NCBI RefSeq assembly: GCF_022695595.1
Contig: NZ_CP074380.1
Coordinates: forward strand, 7,654,501-7,718,500
Direction: 5' to 3'
DNA from: Streptomyces sp. MST-110588
Lineage (GTDB): Bacteria > Actinomycetota > Actinomycetes > Streptomycetales > Streptomycetaceae
Length of the DNA: 64,000 bases
How positions within the stretch are numbered: position 1 is the first letter of the stretch; every line of letters begins with the position of its first letter. The notes under the pieces are model-generated. The model made no database searches. It worked only from the letters and a program-made list of their open reading frames with translations, and was not told the origin of the DNA. The position numbers and the translations under genes were made by a program. Shown here piece by piece: positions 17,848-26,082 of the stretch.

Positions 17848-18510
17848 ATGACTGATGCAATGGAGAGCGCCGATGGCTCCGCCGAAGAGAACTCGGTTGT
17901 TCTGGACGCCAAGGGGCTGCGTGCCCTCGCACATCCGCTGCGCGTGCAGTTGGTCGGGTTGCTGCGGAAGTACGGCCCGTCGACGGCCACCCGCCTCGCG
18001 GAGCGGCTGGGCGTGAATTCCGGGACGGCCAGCTATCACCTGCGCCAGCTCGGTGCGGCGGGTTTCGTCGAGGAGGTCACAGAGCGTGGCAACGCACGAG
18101 AGCGCTGGTGGCGTTCGGTTCATCAAACGACGGAGTTCAACACCCGGGACCTGGCCGACCGGGAGCCCGAGGCCGCACTGGCGTTTCTGCAGTCCGTCGC
18201 AGCCACCTACACCTTGCGGACTCAGCGGACGCTGAACGAGCTGCAGACGCTGCCTCATGCGTGGCGGGACACCTTCGACATGAGCGACTGTGCCCTACGG
18301 CTCACCCCTGAGGAAGCGATCTCCCTGGGACAAGAGTTGAGGGCCGTCATCGTCCGCTACCGGAGAGATACCCCAGACGCGGTGGCCAGTGCCCCGAAGG
18401 GGGCCGAACGGGTCGGCGTCATCACGCAGATCCTGCCCGAACTAGTTGTACCTGCCGCGTCGTCGCTCCCTTCCGACCCTACGGAAGCGGAAGGAAATCC
18501 GACGTCATGA
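17848..18510 (+). CDS. ArsR/HTH_20-type winged-helix transcriptional regulator
   Basis: The protein has 220 residues from ATG 17848 (MTDAMESADGSAEEN). The wHTH lies at residues 20-90: LRALAHPLRVQLVGLL, then ATRLAERLGVNSGTASYHLRQL with the recognition helix, and a wing region containing RERWWRSV. The C-terminal half is a probable sensor/dimerisation region. No Cys pair typical of metal-sensing ArsR is evident, so the effector is probably organic. No ribosome-binding site precedes the ATG and the -10 candidate ends seven bases upstream, so a leaderless transcript is likely. The stop overlaps the exporter start (ATGA). It is likely the autorepressor of the pair. Confidence 0.85.
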   Translation: MTDAMESADGSAEENSVVLDAKGLRALAHPLRVQLVGLLRKYGPSTATRLAERLGVNSGTASYHLRQLGAAGFVEEVTERGNARERWWRSVHQTTEFNTRDLADREPEAALAFLQSVAATYTLRTQRTLNELQTLPHAWRDTFDMSDCALRLTPEEAISLGQELRAVIVRYRRDTPDAVASAPKGAERVGVITQILPELVVPAASSLPSDPTEAEGNPTS

Positions 18511-19844
18511 CCGACGACGCCACCGAGGCCGGCGGCATACCCGGCAAGAGGTCCTTACGGCCGCTGGGCGGGGTGCTGGCGGCCATGATCGTGTCGCTGA
18601 CCGGCACGCGGATCTCCGTTGTGGCACTGCCCTGGTTCGTCCTCGTCACCACCGGCAGCGCCACCCGGACCGGACTGGTCGCCTTCTGCGAAATGGCGCC
18701 CTGCGTGGTGGTCAAGGCGCTCACCGGGCCGCTGGTCGACCGGATCGGTCCGCGGGCCGTTTCCTGGATCACCGATCTGGCCAGCGCGACCGCCGCCGCC
18801 GCGGTTCCCCTGCTCCACGCCCTGGACCTGCTGTCCTTTCCGCTTCTGCTAGCTCTGGTCGCGCTGATCGGCGCGGCCCGGGGACCCGGCGACCTGGCCA
18901 AGGAGGTGATGGTCCCGGAAGCGGCCGAGCGCGGCCGGGTGCCGCTGGAGCGGGCCACCGGTCTGGCCGGTGTGATCGAGCGGCTCGCCGCTACCGTCGG
19001 CCTGGCGGTCGGCGGGTCCCTGGTGGCGCTGCTCGGTCCGCTGACCGGACTCGCCGTCAACGCGGGCTGCTTCGCCCTCGGATCGGTGATCATCAAATTG
19101 GCGCTGCCTCGCGGCATGGGACACGCGGCCGAGGAAGCCCCCTCGCCGGCCGGGGGAACCGAACCGGGCTACTGGCGGCGGTTCGGTGAAGGCTTCACCT
19201 TCCTGCGCGGCGAGCCGCTGCTGCTCATCGTCATCATCATGTGCGGCCTCACCAACCTGCTGGACGCGGCGATCACCTCGGTGCTCGTACCCGTCTGGGC
19301 CAGGGAATCCGGCACCGGGCCGACCGCGATCGGTGTGATGGGCAGCGTGATGGGGGCCGCGGCGGTCGGCGGGAGCCTGATCGTCGCGGTGGTCGCGCAC
19401 CGGCTGCGGCGGCGGGTGGTGGTTCTCACCGGGTTCCTGCTGGCCGGGGCACCGAGATTCCTGATCCTCGCCTTCGATGCCCCGTTGGGAATGGTACTGG
19501 CCGTCTTCGCGGTCAGTGGGTTCGGTGCCGGCTTCGTCAACCCGGTGTTGGGAGCCGTCCTCGTCGAGCGGGTGCCGCGCCGGATGCTGGGCCGGGTCAA
19601 CGCGCTCGGTGACGCGCTGGCCTGGGCCGGTATCCCTCTCGGTGGGCTGATCGCCGGGGCGGCGGTGACCGCTGTCGGACTCGTGCCGGTGCTGCTCGCC
19701 TGCGGCACCGCTTACTTCCTCACCACGAATCTGGCTGGACTGCGGCCGGAATGGTGCGAGATGGACCGTACGCGTAGCCGGGGCGTGGCGAAGCCGCATT
19801 CCAAGGCAGACGCCTCACAAGACACTGTGAATGCAGCGACATGA
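18507..19844 (+). CDS. MFS transporter (MFS_3 / EntS-like exporter)
   Basis: The protein has 445 residues and about twelve hydrophobic segments. The first is GGVLAAMIVSLTGTRISVVA, and the loop 2-3 signature GPLVDRIGPR fits the G-x-L-x-D-R-x-G-R motif of major facilitator exporters. The C-terminus is a hydrophilic tail. It is translationally coupled to the ArsR-like regulator through ATGA, so it is most likely a drug or metabolite exporter induced by the regulator's ligand. The substrate is unknown. Confidence 0.85.
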   Translation: MTDDATEAGGIPGKRSLRPLGGVLAAMIVSLTGTRISVVALPWFVLVTTGSATRTGLVAFCEMAPCVVVKALTGPLVDRIGPRAVSWITDLASATAAAAVPLLHALDLLSFPLLLALVALIGAARGPGDLAKEVMVPEAAERGRVPLERATGLAGVIERLAATVGLAVGGSLVALLGPLTGLAVNAGCFALGSVIIKLALPRGMGHAAEEAPSPAGGTEPGYWRRFGEGFTFLRGEPLLLIVIIMCGLTNLLDAAITSVLVPVWARESGTGPTAIGVMGSVMGAAAVGGSLIVAVVAHRLRRRVVVLTGFLLAGAPRFLILAFDAPLGMVLAVFAVSGFGAGFVNPVLGAVLVERVPRRMLGRVNALGDALAWAGIPLGGLIAGAAVTAVGLVPVLLACGTAYFLTTNLAGLRPEWCEMDRTRSRGVAKPHSKADASQDTVNAAT

Positions 19845-19849
19845 CGTCC

Positions 19850-19891
19850 GCGGGAGGGAGGTGGAGCGTCTGGTTTCCTTCCCTCTCCCGC
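19850..19891 (+). terminator. Candidate terminator after the MFS exporter
   Basis: GCGGGAGGGAGG is followed after a short loop by CCTTCCCTCTCCCGC. This is an imperfect but GC-strong hairpin starting six bases after the exporter stop. There is no T run, as is common in Streptomyces. Confidence 0.45.
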
Positions 19892-19916
19892 CGCTCCTTC
19901 TGACCTCGCCCACGCT

Positions 19917-20060
19917 TCACGCACGCTCAGATGACTTGATCCGCTTGATGCGGGGCAGCAGGTCGAAGTTCAGCAGCCGGGTGATGCCAATCCCGATTTC
20001 CGACTGGCCACGCGAGTCCGTGTAATTGGCCTCGACGTCCATGGTGGTTTCGTGCCGCAT
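19917..20060 (-). pseudogene. Fragment of a Tn3-family transposase
   Basis: A short minus-strand frame ending at 19917 encodes NYTDSRGQSEIGIGITRLLNF and then LLPRIKRI. This matches the Tn3-family DDE transposase segment of the form Y-x-D-S-x-G-Q-S-E...L-L-G-F-x-L-L-P-R-L-K-x-I. Only about 45 residues remain, and the frame upstream is unrelated. It is a scar of a Tn3-type element, not a functional gene. Confidence 0.75.
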
Positions 20061-20289
20061 CGTGCCCCGACCGTCGCGGCGACCTCGGAGGCGGTGCACC
20101 TCCCTGGCCTTGAAGTGGTCCTGGGGCCCGCTCGTCGACCAGAGGAGCGCCACCCACCCCGCCACCTTCGTCAACCCCATCGGCTGACCAACGCCGCCCG
20201 TGCCGCCGGGCCCGGGCGTTCCGCCAGGCAGAACGGGCGGAACGGCCGCGTACATCGCGGACTGCCGTGGCTCACGTAGGCGGGAATTG

Positions 20290-20303
20290 CGTAATGCGTT
20301 ACG
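20290..20303. promoter_or_regulatory. Palindrome upstream of the secreted-protein genes
   Basis: CGTAATGCGTTACG is a perfect interrupted palindrome with arms CGTAA and TTACG. It is AT-rich relative to its surroundings and lies 117 bp upstream of the ATG at 20420. It could be an operator for the secreted-protein cluster. Confidence 0.35.
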
Positions 20304-20419
20304 TAGATCGCGCCCGAACGGTTCGGTGACGCCGTCCTCGCACTTAGCGTCGACGGCGTGAGCCAAGAACATCTCTGGGCGGGGCTGGCTCGGAGTGTGA
20401 AGACGAGCAAGGAGAAACG

Positions 20420-20698
20420 ATGACGTCGTGGCGTAACCGCATCACGGCGGGGCTCGCTGTTGGTGTCGCGACGGTCACTGTCCCGCCAACCGCCACCACC
20501 GCTTCTACTGCCGCCGCCTGGGAAATCGCCGACGGTGAAAGCTACCCCCAGGGGAAGGCGTTCTATGAACTCAACGCCAAGATCGAGTACGGGTACGACC
20601 GCTGCTTTATAGGAGGTGGCGGTCTCGAAACACGACGAACGTCAACCTGTTGCTGCCCTGGCGGTGGCACTTGGGATCCGAGAGGTTCTGCTGGATGA
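20420..20698 (+). CDS. Small secreted protein, hypothetical (92 residues), possibly truncated
   Basis: ATG 20420 has a textbook AAGGAG five bases upstream. MTSWRNRITAGLAVGVATV is signal-peptide-like, with a possible cleavage after STAAA. The mature part includes YPQGKAFYELNAKIEYGYDRC and ends in a Cys-rich, low-quality tail (TSTCCCPGGG). The TGA overlaps the ATG of the LAxTG protein (ATGA), which supports a real operon. However, the tail could also be the out-of-frame remainder of a longer gene: GGAGGTGG in mid-frame and loss of coding character after residue 63 suggest this. Confidence 0.45.
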   Translation: MTSWRNRITAGLAVGVATVTVPPTATTASTAAAWEIADGESYPQGKAFYELNAKIEYGYDRCFIGGGGLETRRTSTCCCPGGGTWDPRGSAG

Positions 20699-21735
20699 AG
20701 ATTCGCCGCGCCCTGACGGCCGCCGCAGCGGCTGCCGTGATAGCGCCCGCCGCCGTACTGGCCGCGCCCGCAGCCGCGTTCGCAACGGAGCCGGTGCCCA
20801 AGGCCGGTCCCCGCGCGCCCGCTTCACCCGACTCCACCGATGCCGCGACACCGGCGGACCGGCCGGTGAAGCCGTCGAAATCCGCCGCGACCGCCGAAGG
20901 GAACACTGAGGGCACCACCGGCGCGGGCGGTGCCACAGGTGGAGGCAAGGATGCCGGCGGCGCCGATGGTACGGGTCAGCCCTGCGCGTTCGAGTCCGGT
21001 CAGTTGCAGGTGGCCGTCCACGGGCTGCCGTCCCGGCTGACGGCGGGCGGCGCCTGGACTCCCTTCTCCATGACGCTCACCAACACCACCGGCAAGCCGT
21101 TGGAGAAGGTCCAGCCCTTCCTGCTCGTGTCCTCCGCCGAAAATGTCGACCGGCCGTACTGGGAACTGGATACCGAGTACCGCGACGCCAAGACGGGACG
21201 GTGGAAGACCTTCCACGACGCGGAGCCCGACGACCTGTTCGGCTTCTTTGCCGTCGGCCCGCGCAGCACCATCACGCTCCAACTGCGCACCCGCGCGGTC
21301 AAGGACGCCAAGCCCGGCGCCGGGTACGCGCTCGCCGCAGGTGACTACCGCAACCGCGACGGTGCCTGTGGCTCGGCCAAGGAAGCCTGGTACGACTTCA
21401 CCATCCTCCCCGCGAGCGCGAAGCCGACGCAGCACCCGACCAGCAAGCCGGGTGGTCCGGGCAAGCCGGGTAAGGCGGGTGAGCCGGGCAAGCCCGGTGG
21501 CACGGCCGAGCCCAGCCAGAGCGCCGCATCCGGCGGCGGTACGGGTGGCTCCGATTCCACCGGTGGCCTCAGCCAACAGAGCAGCGCCCACCTCGCCACG
21601 ACCGGCTCCTCATCCGCGCTCCCGGTGATCGCTCTCATCGGCGGAGCCGCGACGGTGGTCGGCGCGGGTGCGGTCATCGCCGTACGCCGTCGGAAGGGCG
21701 CGGCCGGCCCGGACGCCACGGACGTCACCGCGTAA
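20695..21735 (+). CDS. Cell-wall-anchored secreted protein with LAxTG sorting signal
   Basis: The protein has 346 residues from ATG 20695 (MKIRRALTAAAAAAVIAPAA). An N-terminal signal peptide is followed by an Ala/Thr/Gly-rich linker. The globular domain (about residues 90-245) contains FSMTLTNTTGKPLEKVQPF and RPYWELDTEYRD. A collagen-like Gly-Pro-Lys linker (GGPGKPGKAGEPGKPGG) follows. The end is the sorting signal LATTG, a hydrophobic helix (VIALIGGAATVVGAGAV) and RRRK. This is the class E sortase pattern of Streptomyces, so the protein is predicted to be covalently attached to peptidoglycan. The ligand or role of the globular domain is unknown. The next gene encodes a relative without the anchor. 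Confidence 0.85.
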   Translation: MKIRRALTAAAAAAVIAPAAVLAAPAAAFATEPVPKAGPRAPASPDSTDAATPADRPVKPSKSAATAEGNTEGTTGAGGATGGGKDAGGADGTGQPCAFESGQLQVAVHGLPSRLTAGGAWTPFSMTLTNTTGKPLEKVQPFLLVSSAENVDRPYWELDTEYRDAKTGRWKTFHDAEPDDLFGFFAVGPRSTITLQLRTRAVKDAKPGAGYALAAGDYRNRDGACGSAKEAWYDFTILPASAKPTQHPTSKPGGPGKPGKAGEPGKPGGTAEPSQSAASGGGTGGSDSTGGLSQQSSAHLATTGSSSALPVIALIGGAATVVGAGAVIAVRRRKGAAGPDATDVTA

Positions 21736-21847
21736 GCCCAACGCACCTCTCCACGAACCTGATAACCCAAAGGATCCACCGCCTCAGACCTCAATGGCAC
21801 TGGAAACACAGGCTCCAGGGGCCCGAAGAACCAGGAAAGAGAACTTC

Positions 21848-22441
21848 ATGAAACTGCACCGCGCTCTGTCGGCCTCGGCCGCGACGGCCGCCCTGATCCC
21901 CATGGCGGTGGCCGCCGCGCCCGCCTCCCAGGCGTCCCCTGCCGCGGACATCCCGCAGTGCTCCGAGATCGGGAGCCCCCACAGCAACAACGTCCTCGTG
22001 GGCCGCTCATTCGGCATACCCGCATCGGTCGCTCTCGGCACTCACTGGACGACTTACACCGCCACGCTCACCAACACCTCGGCAAAGGAGCTGAAGTCCT
22101 TCGAACTCAGAGGCAAGCTGGGCAGTTACGTCTACAACGAGGGCGAGCGCGATCTGAGCCCGTACGGCGATCTGCAGTACTGGGACACCTCGCAGCGCAC
22201 CTGGAAGACGCTGCGCCAGGCCGATGGAAAAGCCGGCGGCACCATCCCCGCCCCGAAGACGCTCGAGCCCCGCGAGTCCGTCCACGTGCAACTGCGGTTC
22301 AGAGTGAGCAAAGACCTGCCCCTGGACCACACGTACGACGCGTTCACCGGCCTCACCGGCACCTTTGTCGACCGCTACCGCGACATGGACTGCACGGCCC
22401 ACGGCGACGCCGACGGCGGCTTCTATCCCCGCAAGGGCTGA
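21848..22441 (+). CDS. Secreted protein, paralogue of the LAxTG protein without the wall anchor
   Basis: The protein has 197 residues from ATG 21848 (MKLHRALSASAATAALIPMA), with AGGAAAGAG upstream and a signal peptide ending near ASQASPA. The mature domain shares the pattern of the neighbour: TATLTNTSAKELKSFELR matches FSMTLTNTTGKPLEKVQPF, and LQYWDTSQRTWKTL matches the D-x-K-T-G-R-W-K-T-F segment. It lacks the linker and sorting signal and is presumably released. The pair looks like a tandem duplication in which one copy is anchored. Function unknown. Confidence 0.75.
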   Translation: MKLHRALSASAATAALIPMAVAAAPASQASPAADIPQCSEIGSPHSNNVLVGRSFGIPASVALGTHWTTYTATLTNTSAKELKSFELRGKLGSYVYNEGERDLSPYGDLQYWDTSQRTWKTLRQADGKAGGTIPAPKTLEPRESVHVQLRFRVSKDLPLDHTYDAFTGLTGTFVDRYRDMDCTAHGDADGGFYPRKG

Positions 22442-23154
22442 AACCTGCGATCGGTCGCCCTATGGCCAGGTCGACTGGTGATCGGCAGCCGTACGCACCG
22501 ACGGCCATCGACGCCCACCGCTCTGCCGAAGCCACTTCCACCTGCCCGGATACCAGAGACATCTACCGACACCCAGGACCACCCGTGGCGATGATCCGGG
22601 CCAAAAACCGCTCCAGCAGTTCCAGGAAGTGGCGCAGGTCGTCCGCCGCCTTGTCGAGTACGGGCTTATCCAGCGATGCCGCCCGCGTCCGGTGCACCGA
22701 GCCTCCCAGGGCCCACGCCATAAGGCAGGCCGCCGGGCCGGGGATCCTTGTAGGTTCCGAGATCTGCGCCTCCAGCGATGGCCGTGGCGGTACGAAGGCG
22801 AATGCGGCAGCCAGGGAGGCTCGGCAGTCTGAACAGAGCTGAGCCCAACGATTTGCAGTGAGGCAAGGCCGGATATGTGGCCGATGTATTGAGGTATTGA
22901 GGTCCATACTGCCCGTGCCCCGCCTACAGGGCGTCGGTCCGTATGTGGTCTGGGCTTTGGCCTCTGCCACCGAAGTTTGAGGTGCGGAGCGGTGCAAGGG
23001 TGAGCGCTGCGCTGGGTGGCGTCAGGGCTGAGGTGCCGGGAGCACGGGTGAGCTGTTCATCCAGGCCGCTGAGGCCCCCCTTGCCGCGCGGAAGTCAGCC
23101 GGTTTCGGGGCCTGGCATCGCGGGTGGAACGGGCGTACTGGGTGACCGTGTCGG
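22442..23154. other. Intergenic region with decayed coding fragments
   Basis: No intact gene. A minus-strand frame at about 22563-22850 reads protein-like (ACLMAWALGGSVHRTRAA, DKAADDLRHFLELLERFL), but lacks a credible start. I do not recognise the family. It adjoins the IS5-type remnant, so deletion or transposition damage is likely. Confidence 0.35.
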
Positions 23155-23322
23155 GTGCGTGACGACCGGGTCTTCGGTGCCCCGCACGTGGTCCGGTCGC
23201 GTCCGCGGGTGGCCGCGGACAGGACGCGGGACACGGATACGGCCAAGCGCCGGGATCAACTGCGGCGCGTCACGCCACTGCCCGGGCGTGACCAGGATGG
23301 CGGCGGACGGCACCGGCCATCG
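23155..23322 (-). pseudogene. Fragment of an IS5-family transposase (DDE domain)
   Basis: A minus-strand frame encodes SAAILVTPGQWRDAPQLIP, then RIRVPRPVRGHPRTRPDHV. This matches the part of IS5-type actinobacterial transposases written L-T-P-G-Q-x-x-D-x-P-Q-L-x-P...R-P-R-T-R-P-D-x-V. About 55 residues remain, without the catalytic ends or terminal repeats. A fragment from the opposite end of a similar transposase lies at 62773-62859. Confidence 0.75.
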
Positions 23323-23484
23323 CTCGCCAGGTAAACCTTCGTCGTAAGGCAACCCACCCTGTGTGAACGGCCGGTTCCTCATCCGGACGGTGTCCGGAAG
23401 AACGTCGATCACGGTCCATGACCTTACGGGCGGGTCTGACGGACCACTCGGCGGCATCTCTTCCGGCTCCACTGCCGCCGCCAT

Positions 23485-24096
23485 CTACCGGCCGGGGTTC
23501 CCGCCTTCCTCTGGTCGCATGACGATCCGCTCACGGCGGCGGCTCCACTCGTCCGCGCTCACGGAGTTCAGGTTGCAGTCCCGCCACGCACCGTTGATGA
23601 ACACATGATTGCGGCGTATTTCGTCGGTGACGAATCCCAGCTTGCCGACCGCGCCGTGCTCATCGAGTGCTTTGATCCTCGGCTCGTTGTCCAGGGGAAT
23701 CCATCCGGCGACGCGTTGGACCCCGAGTTCGTGGAAGGCGAAGTCGAGAATCACGCGATGCGCGTCGGTGCTGTAGCCGTGCCCCCATTCGTCCGCGGCG
23801 ATGGCGCAGCCGATGTCCTGGCCCTGGGACCCGGAGTGCACAAGGCGGATGAAGCCGATCGCGCGGTCGTCGTCCAGCTTGGTGACGGCCAGGTAGAACT
23901 CTGTCCGCGGGGACGACTGCGAACTTCGGATCGCGGCCTCGATCCTGGCCCGGGTCTCGTCACGGGTGCGACTGTCGAACGACAGCCATTTGGTGACGCG
24001 GTCGTCGCCGAATACGCGCTGCATGTCATCGACGTCATCTAGGGTGAAGTCGCGCACCACGACTCTGTCACCGACCAGCCTGAGGGGGTACGACAA
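23485..24096 (-). CDS. GNAT-family N-acetyltransferase (RimJ/RimL type)
   Basis: The chosen start is TTG 24096 (LSYPLRLVGDRVVVRDFTLD) because GGGAGG lies five bases upstream, giving 203 residues. The fold elements are RVVVRDFTLDDVDDMQRVFG, the acceptor-side FYLAVTKLDDDRAIGFIRL, and the acetyl-CoA-binding segment ADEWGHGYSTDAHRVILDFAF. That segment is a variant of the Q/R-x-x-G-x-G/A loop, reading WGHGYSTDA. WIPLDNEPRIKALDEHG replaces the usual N-x-x-S-x-x-x-L-E-K-x-G. It transfers an acetyl group to an amine; the substrate is unknown. It is transcribed alone, flanked by decayed DNA. Confidence 0.8.
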   Translation of the reverse strand: MSYPLRLVGDRVVVRDFTLDDVDDMQRVFGDDRVTKWLSFDSRTRDETRARIEAAIRSSQSSPRTEFYLAVTKLDDDRAIGFIRLVHSGSQGQDIGCAIAADEWGHGYSTDAHRVILDFAFHELGVQRVAGWIPLDNEPRIKALDEHGAVGKLGFVTDEIRRNHVFINGAWRDCNLNSVSADEWSRRRERIVMRPEEGGNPGR

Positions 24097-24704
24097 CGGG
24101 CCTCCCTCCCTGTCGATCCGTCGGCTCCACGCACCACTGCACGCCGTCACCCAGCCGTATTCGAGCTGACTGGCCCAGCCCCGACAAGGGAGCGGCCACA
24201 GTTCTGGGCAGCCGGCGTGTGGCAGGCGGGAGACCATGCTCCGTCGATCGGGCTTCACCGCAGAAGCTCACGCTCAAGACCGGAAGCTTGTGGTCGGCCT
24301 CCTCGAACAGCTCAGCGTGGGCCGCCCGGCCGAGGGCCCGTCAGCCGACGCGGCAGAGTTCGACGGTGTGCCGCATGCCGCGGGTGTCCTCCATGGACGT
24401 ACGCGACAGCTCTCCCTCTTCGCGTTCCTGACCGACCTGCCCGACTCCGCGCTCACCAGCACCTCGGACGTCGTGGCCGGGGCCGCCTTGGCCTGCCTCG
24501 CATCCGCCCTGTGGAGGTCCACCAGGACGGCGACCCCACGGAGGAGTACCCTCACAGGCCACGCCCGCACCAACTGACCCCGTACGGCCGGCGGATACCC
24601 CGGCCACCGTGACGGCGCGGTCGCCATCTTCGCGACCGCGCCGTGGCCCCGCCGGCCTCGGGCCGGATCGCCTTGCGGCTCAGCCGACCGGATCGCCTTG
24701 CGGC
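24097..24704. other. Intergenic region without a supported gene
   Basis: A plus-strand frame at 24236-24577 is open and somewhat protein-like (SLFAFLTDLPDSALTSTSDV), but has no ribosome-binding site or recognisable family and shifts quality along its length. A 21-bp direct repeat (CGGATCGCCTTGCGGCTCAGC) at about 24664 and 24690 precedes the stop of the next minus gene. No promoter could be assigned. Confidence 0.35.
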
Positions 24705-25280
24705 TCAGCCGACCAGGTCGGCCCAGGAGCGCGGGCGGAAGGTCTGGGCATTGCCGAAGGGGTCGTCGAAGGTGATGCCGTGCCGGACGGCCACCAGGTA
24801 CGCCCGCCGTTCCGTGGTGTCCCGCATGCGGATGGATCCGGTGTACTCCTCGTCGGCGATCCAGGAGTCACCGGCCCCGGCGATGTCCATGCGCAGGGCG
24901 AACCGGATCTCCTCGTCGTACACCTTGATCTGCTTCACCCTGCGCATGCTGTTGCTGGAGCCGGTCGCGGAGAAGTAGTGGTAGTTCCCCTTGCGCTGGA
25001 CCGGCCGGGACCAGGCGCCGCTCCCGACGCGGAACAGCAGCGGGGGCCCCTCGCCGAACCAGCCCGTGAGGCTCTCGTCGATGTCGCCCTCGGCGTCGAA
25101 CTTGAACTGCACGACGTCGTTGCGCGAGATCGAGTCCTTGGGGCTGAAGTCCTTGTTCTCCCAGCGGCCCACGGGGTAGAAGCGGTCCCCGCCACGCTTG
25201 TGCCAGTACAGGATGAACGGCATCTGGCCGCCGAGCCGCTTGGGCTTGTTGTCGCGGTCCTTGAAGTGGATGAACGGCAT
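24705..25280 (-). CDS. Hypothetical beta-rich protein, partner of the pore-former candidate
   Basis: The protein has 191 residues from ATG 25280, with GAAGGAG four bases upstream. It has no signal peptide, membrane helix or Cys. It is predicted beta-rich, with many aromatic residues (MPFILYWHKRGGDRFYPVGR, GNYHYFSATGSSNSMRR). It follows the aerolysin-like gene by 28 bp and is surely co-transcribed. I do not recognise the family. Possible roles are a binding or targeting component, a chaperone or an antidote for the pore-former. Confidence 0.75.
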   Translation of the reverse strand: MPFIHFKDRDNKPKRLGGQMPFILYWHKRGGDRFYPVGRWENKDFSPKDSISRNDVVQFKFDAEGDIDESLTGWFGEGPPLLFRVGSGAWSRPVQRKGNYHYFSATGSSNSMRRVKQIKVYDEEIRFALRMDIAGAGDSWIADEEYTGSIRMRDTTERRAYLVAVRHGITFDDPFGNAQTFRPRSWADLVG

Positions 25281-25308
25281 GACGCTCCTTCCGGGTGGGT
25301 GACGCGGG

Positions 25309-26082
25309 CTACGGCCGGGAGCGGACCTGTGCGGTGACGTCCCGTGTGTCGGCGTCCCGGCTCCACTGCTCGGGGAGCAGTACGGCCGGGAACGTCAGCA
25401 CGCCGTCCTGTTCCTCGACCCACCGCGACCTGAGTTCGGCCAGTTCGCTCAGTGCGCCGCCGGCCCGGCCGGGGATCGGGGCCTCACGTACCCGGATCAC
25501 GTCGGACAGGTCGCCCTCCACACCCGGCGCGTCCACCTCACCGCTGAACTTGCCGATGAACGCCTGCCCGAGGAAACGACGCATGTAGATGAAGTTGCCG
25601 TCGAGGCGCCGCATCACCGGTGACAGCTCCAGCCAGGAGCAGTAGCCGGGCGGAATGATGACGGTCAGGTAGTCCTTGAAGGTGGTCTCCTTGCTCCAGG
25701 TCATGGAGAACGAGGTGGTCACCGATACCTTGACGATGTCGAAGAAGCCCGCTTCGACGGTGGAGGAGATCTCGAAGGTGTGCGAGGTGCCGATGGTCTC
25801 CTCGCCACCGATCTGCCGCTCGATGGGGTTACTGGTCTCGTTGCAGACCGCCCTGCCCAGCCTGGTGGCCGGGCCGAAGCGGTACGACATCACGTCCCAG
25901 CGGCCGGCCACACCGTAGCCCGTGCCGGCGTCCCCGACAGGATCCACCCAGTGGCTGTCCGGCACCTCCCTCGGAAGGATGACCGGGGTCCGCTCCGGGA
26001 AGTCGAAATGACTCCCGAAGCCCAGTCGGTACATGGTGTTCCGGAGCTCGGTCAGGTCCGGTTCCCGTTCCAGCAGTGTCAC
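25309..26082 (-). CDS. Candidate aerolysin-like (ETX/MTX2-type) beta-pore-forming protein
   Basis: The protein has 257 residues from GTG 26082, with GGGAG upstream. The middle segment (about residues 80-165) has the Ser/Thr-rich alternating pattern of aerolysin-family pore domains: SNPIERQIGGEETIGTSHTF, EISSTVEAGFFDIVKVSVTT, SFSMTWSKETTFKDYLTV, then IIPPGYCSWLEL. The last corresponds to the V-x-x-P-P turn that follows the amphipathic insertion loop in this fold. The N-terminus (LGFGSHFDFPERTPV) carries no signal peptide, as in several ETX/MTX2 proteins. The assignment is fold-pattern inference, not a family match I can prove. It forms a two-gene unit with the 191-residue partner downstream. 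Confidence 0.6.
   Translation of the reverse strand: MTLLEREPDLTELRNTMYRLGFGSHFDFPERTPVILPREVPDSHWVDPVGDAGTGYGVAGRWDVMSYRFGPATRLGRAVCNETSNPIERQIGGEETIGTSHTFEISSTVEAGFFDIVKVSVTTSFSMTWSKETTFKDYLTVIIPPGYCSWLELSPVMRRLDGNFIYMRRFLGQAFIGKFSGEVDAPGVEGDLSDVIRVREAPIPGRAGGALSELAELRSRWVEEQDGVLTFPAVLLPEQWSRDADTRDVTAQVRSRP

Noticed and set aside
20420..20698. Lanthipeptide or other RiPP precursor, suggested by the Cys triplet
   Set aside because: There is a Sec-type signal peptide, no modifying enzymes in the neighbourhood, and the Cys-rich tail may be out of frame.
24236..24577. Plus-strand 113-codon frame between the GNAT gene and the pore-former cassette
   Set aside because: No ribosome-binding site, no recognisable family, and uneven composition. 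Treated as non-coding or decayed.
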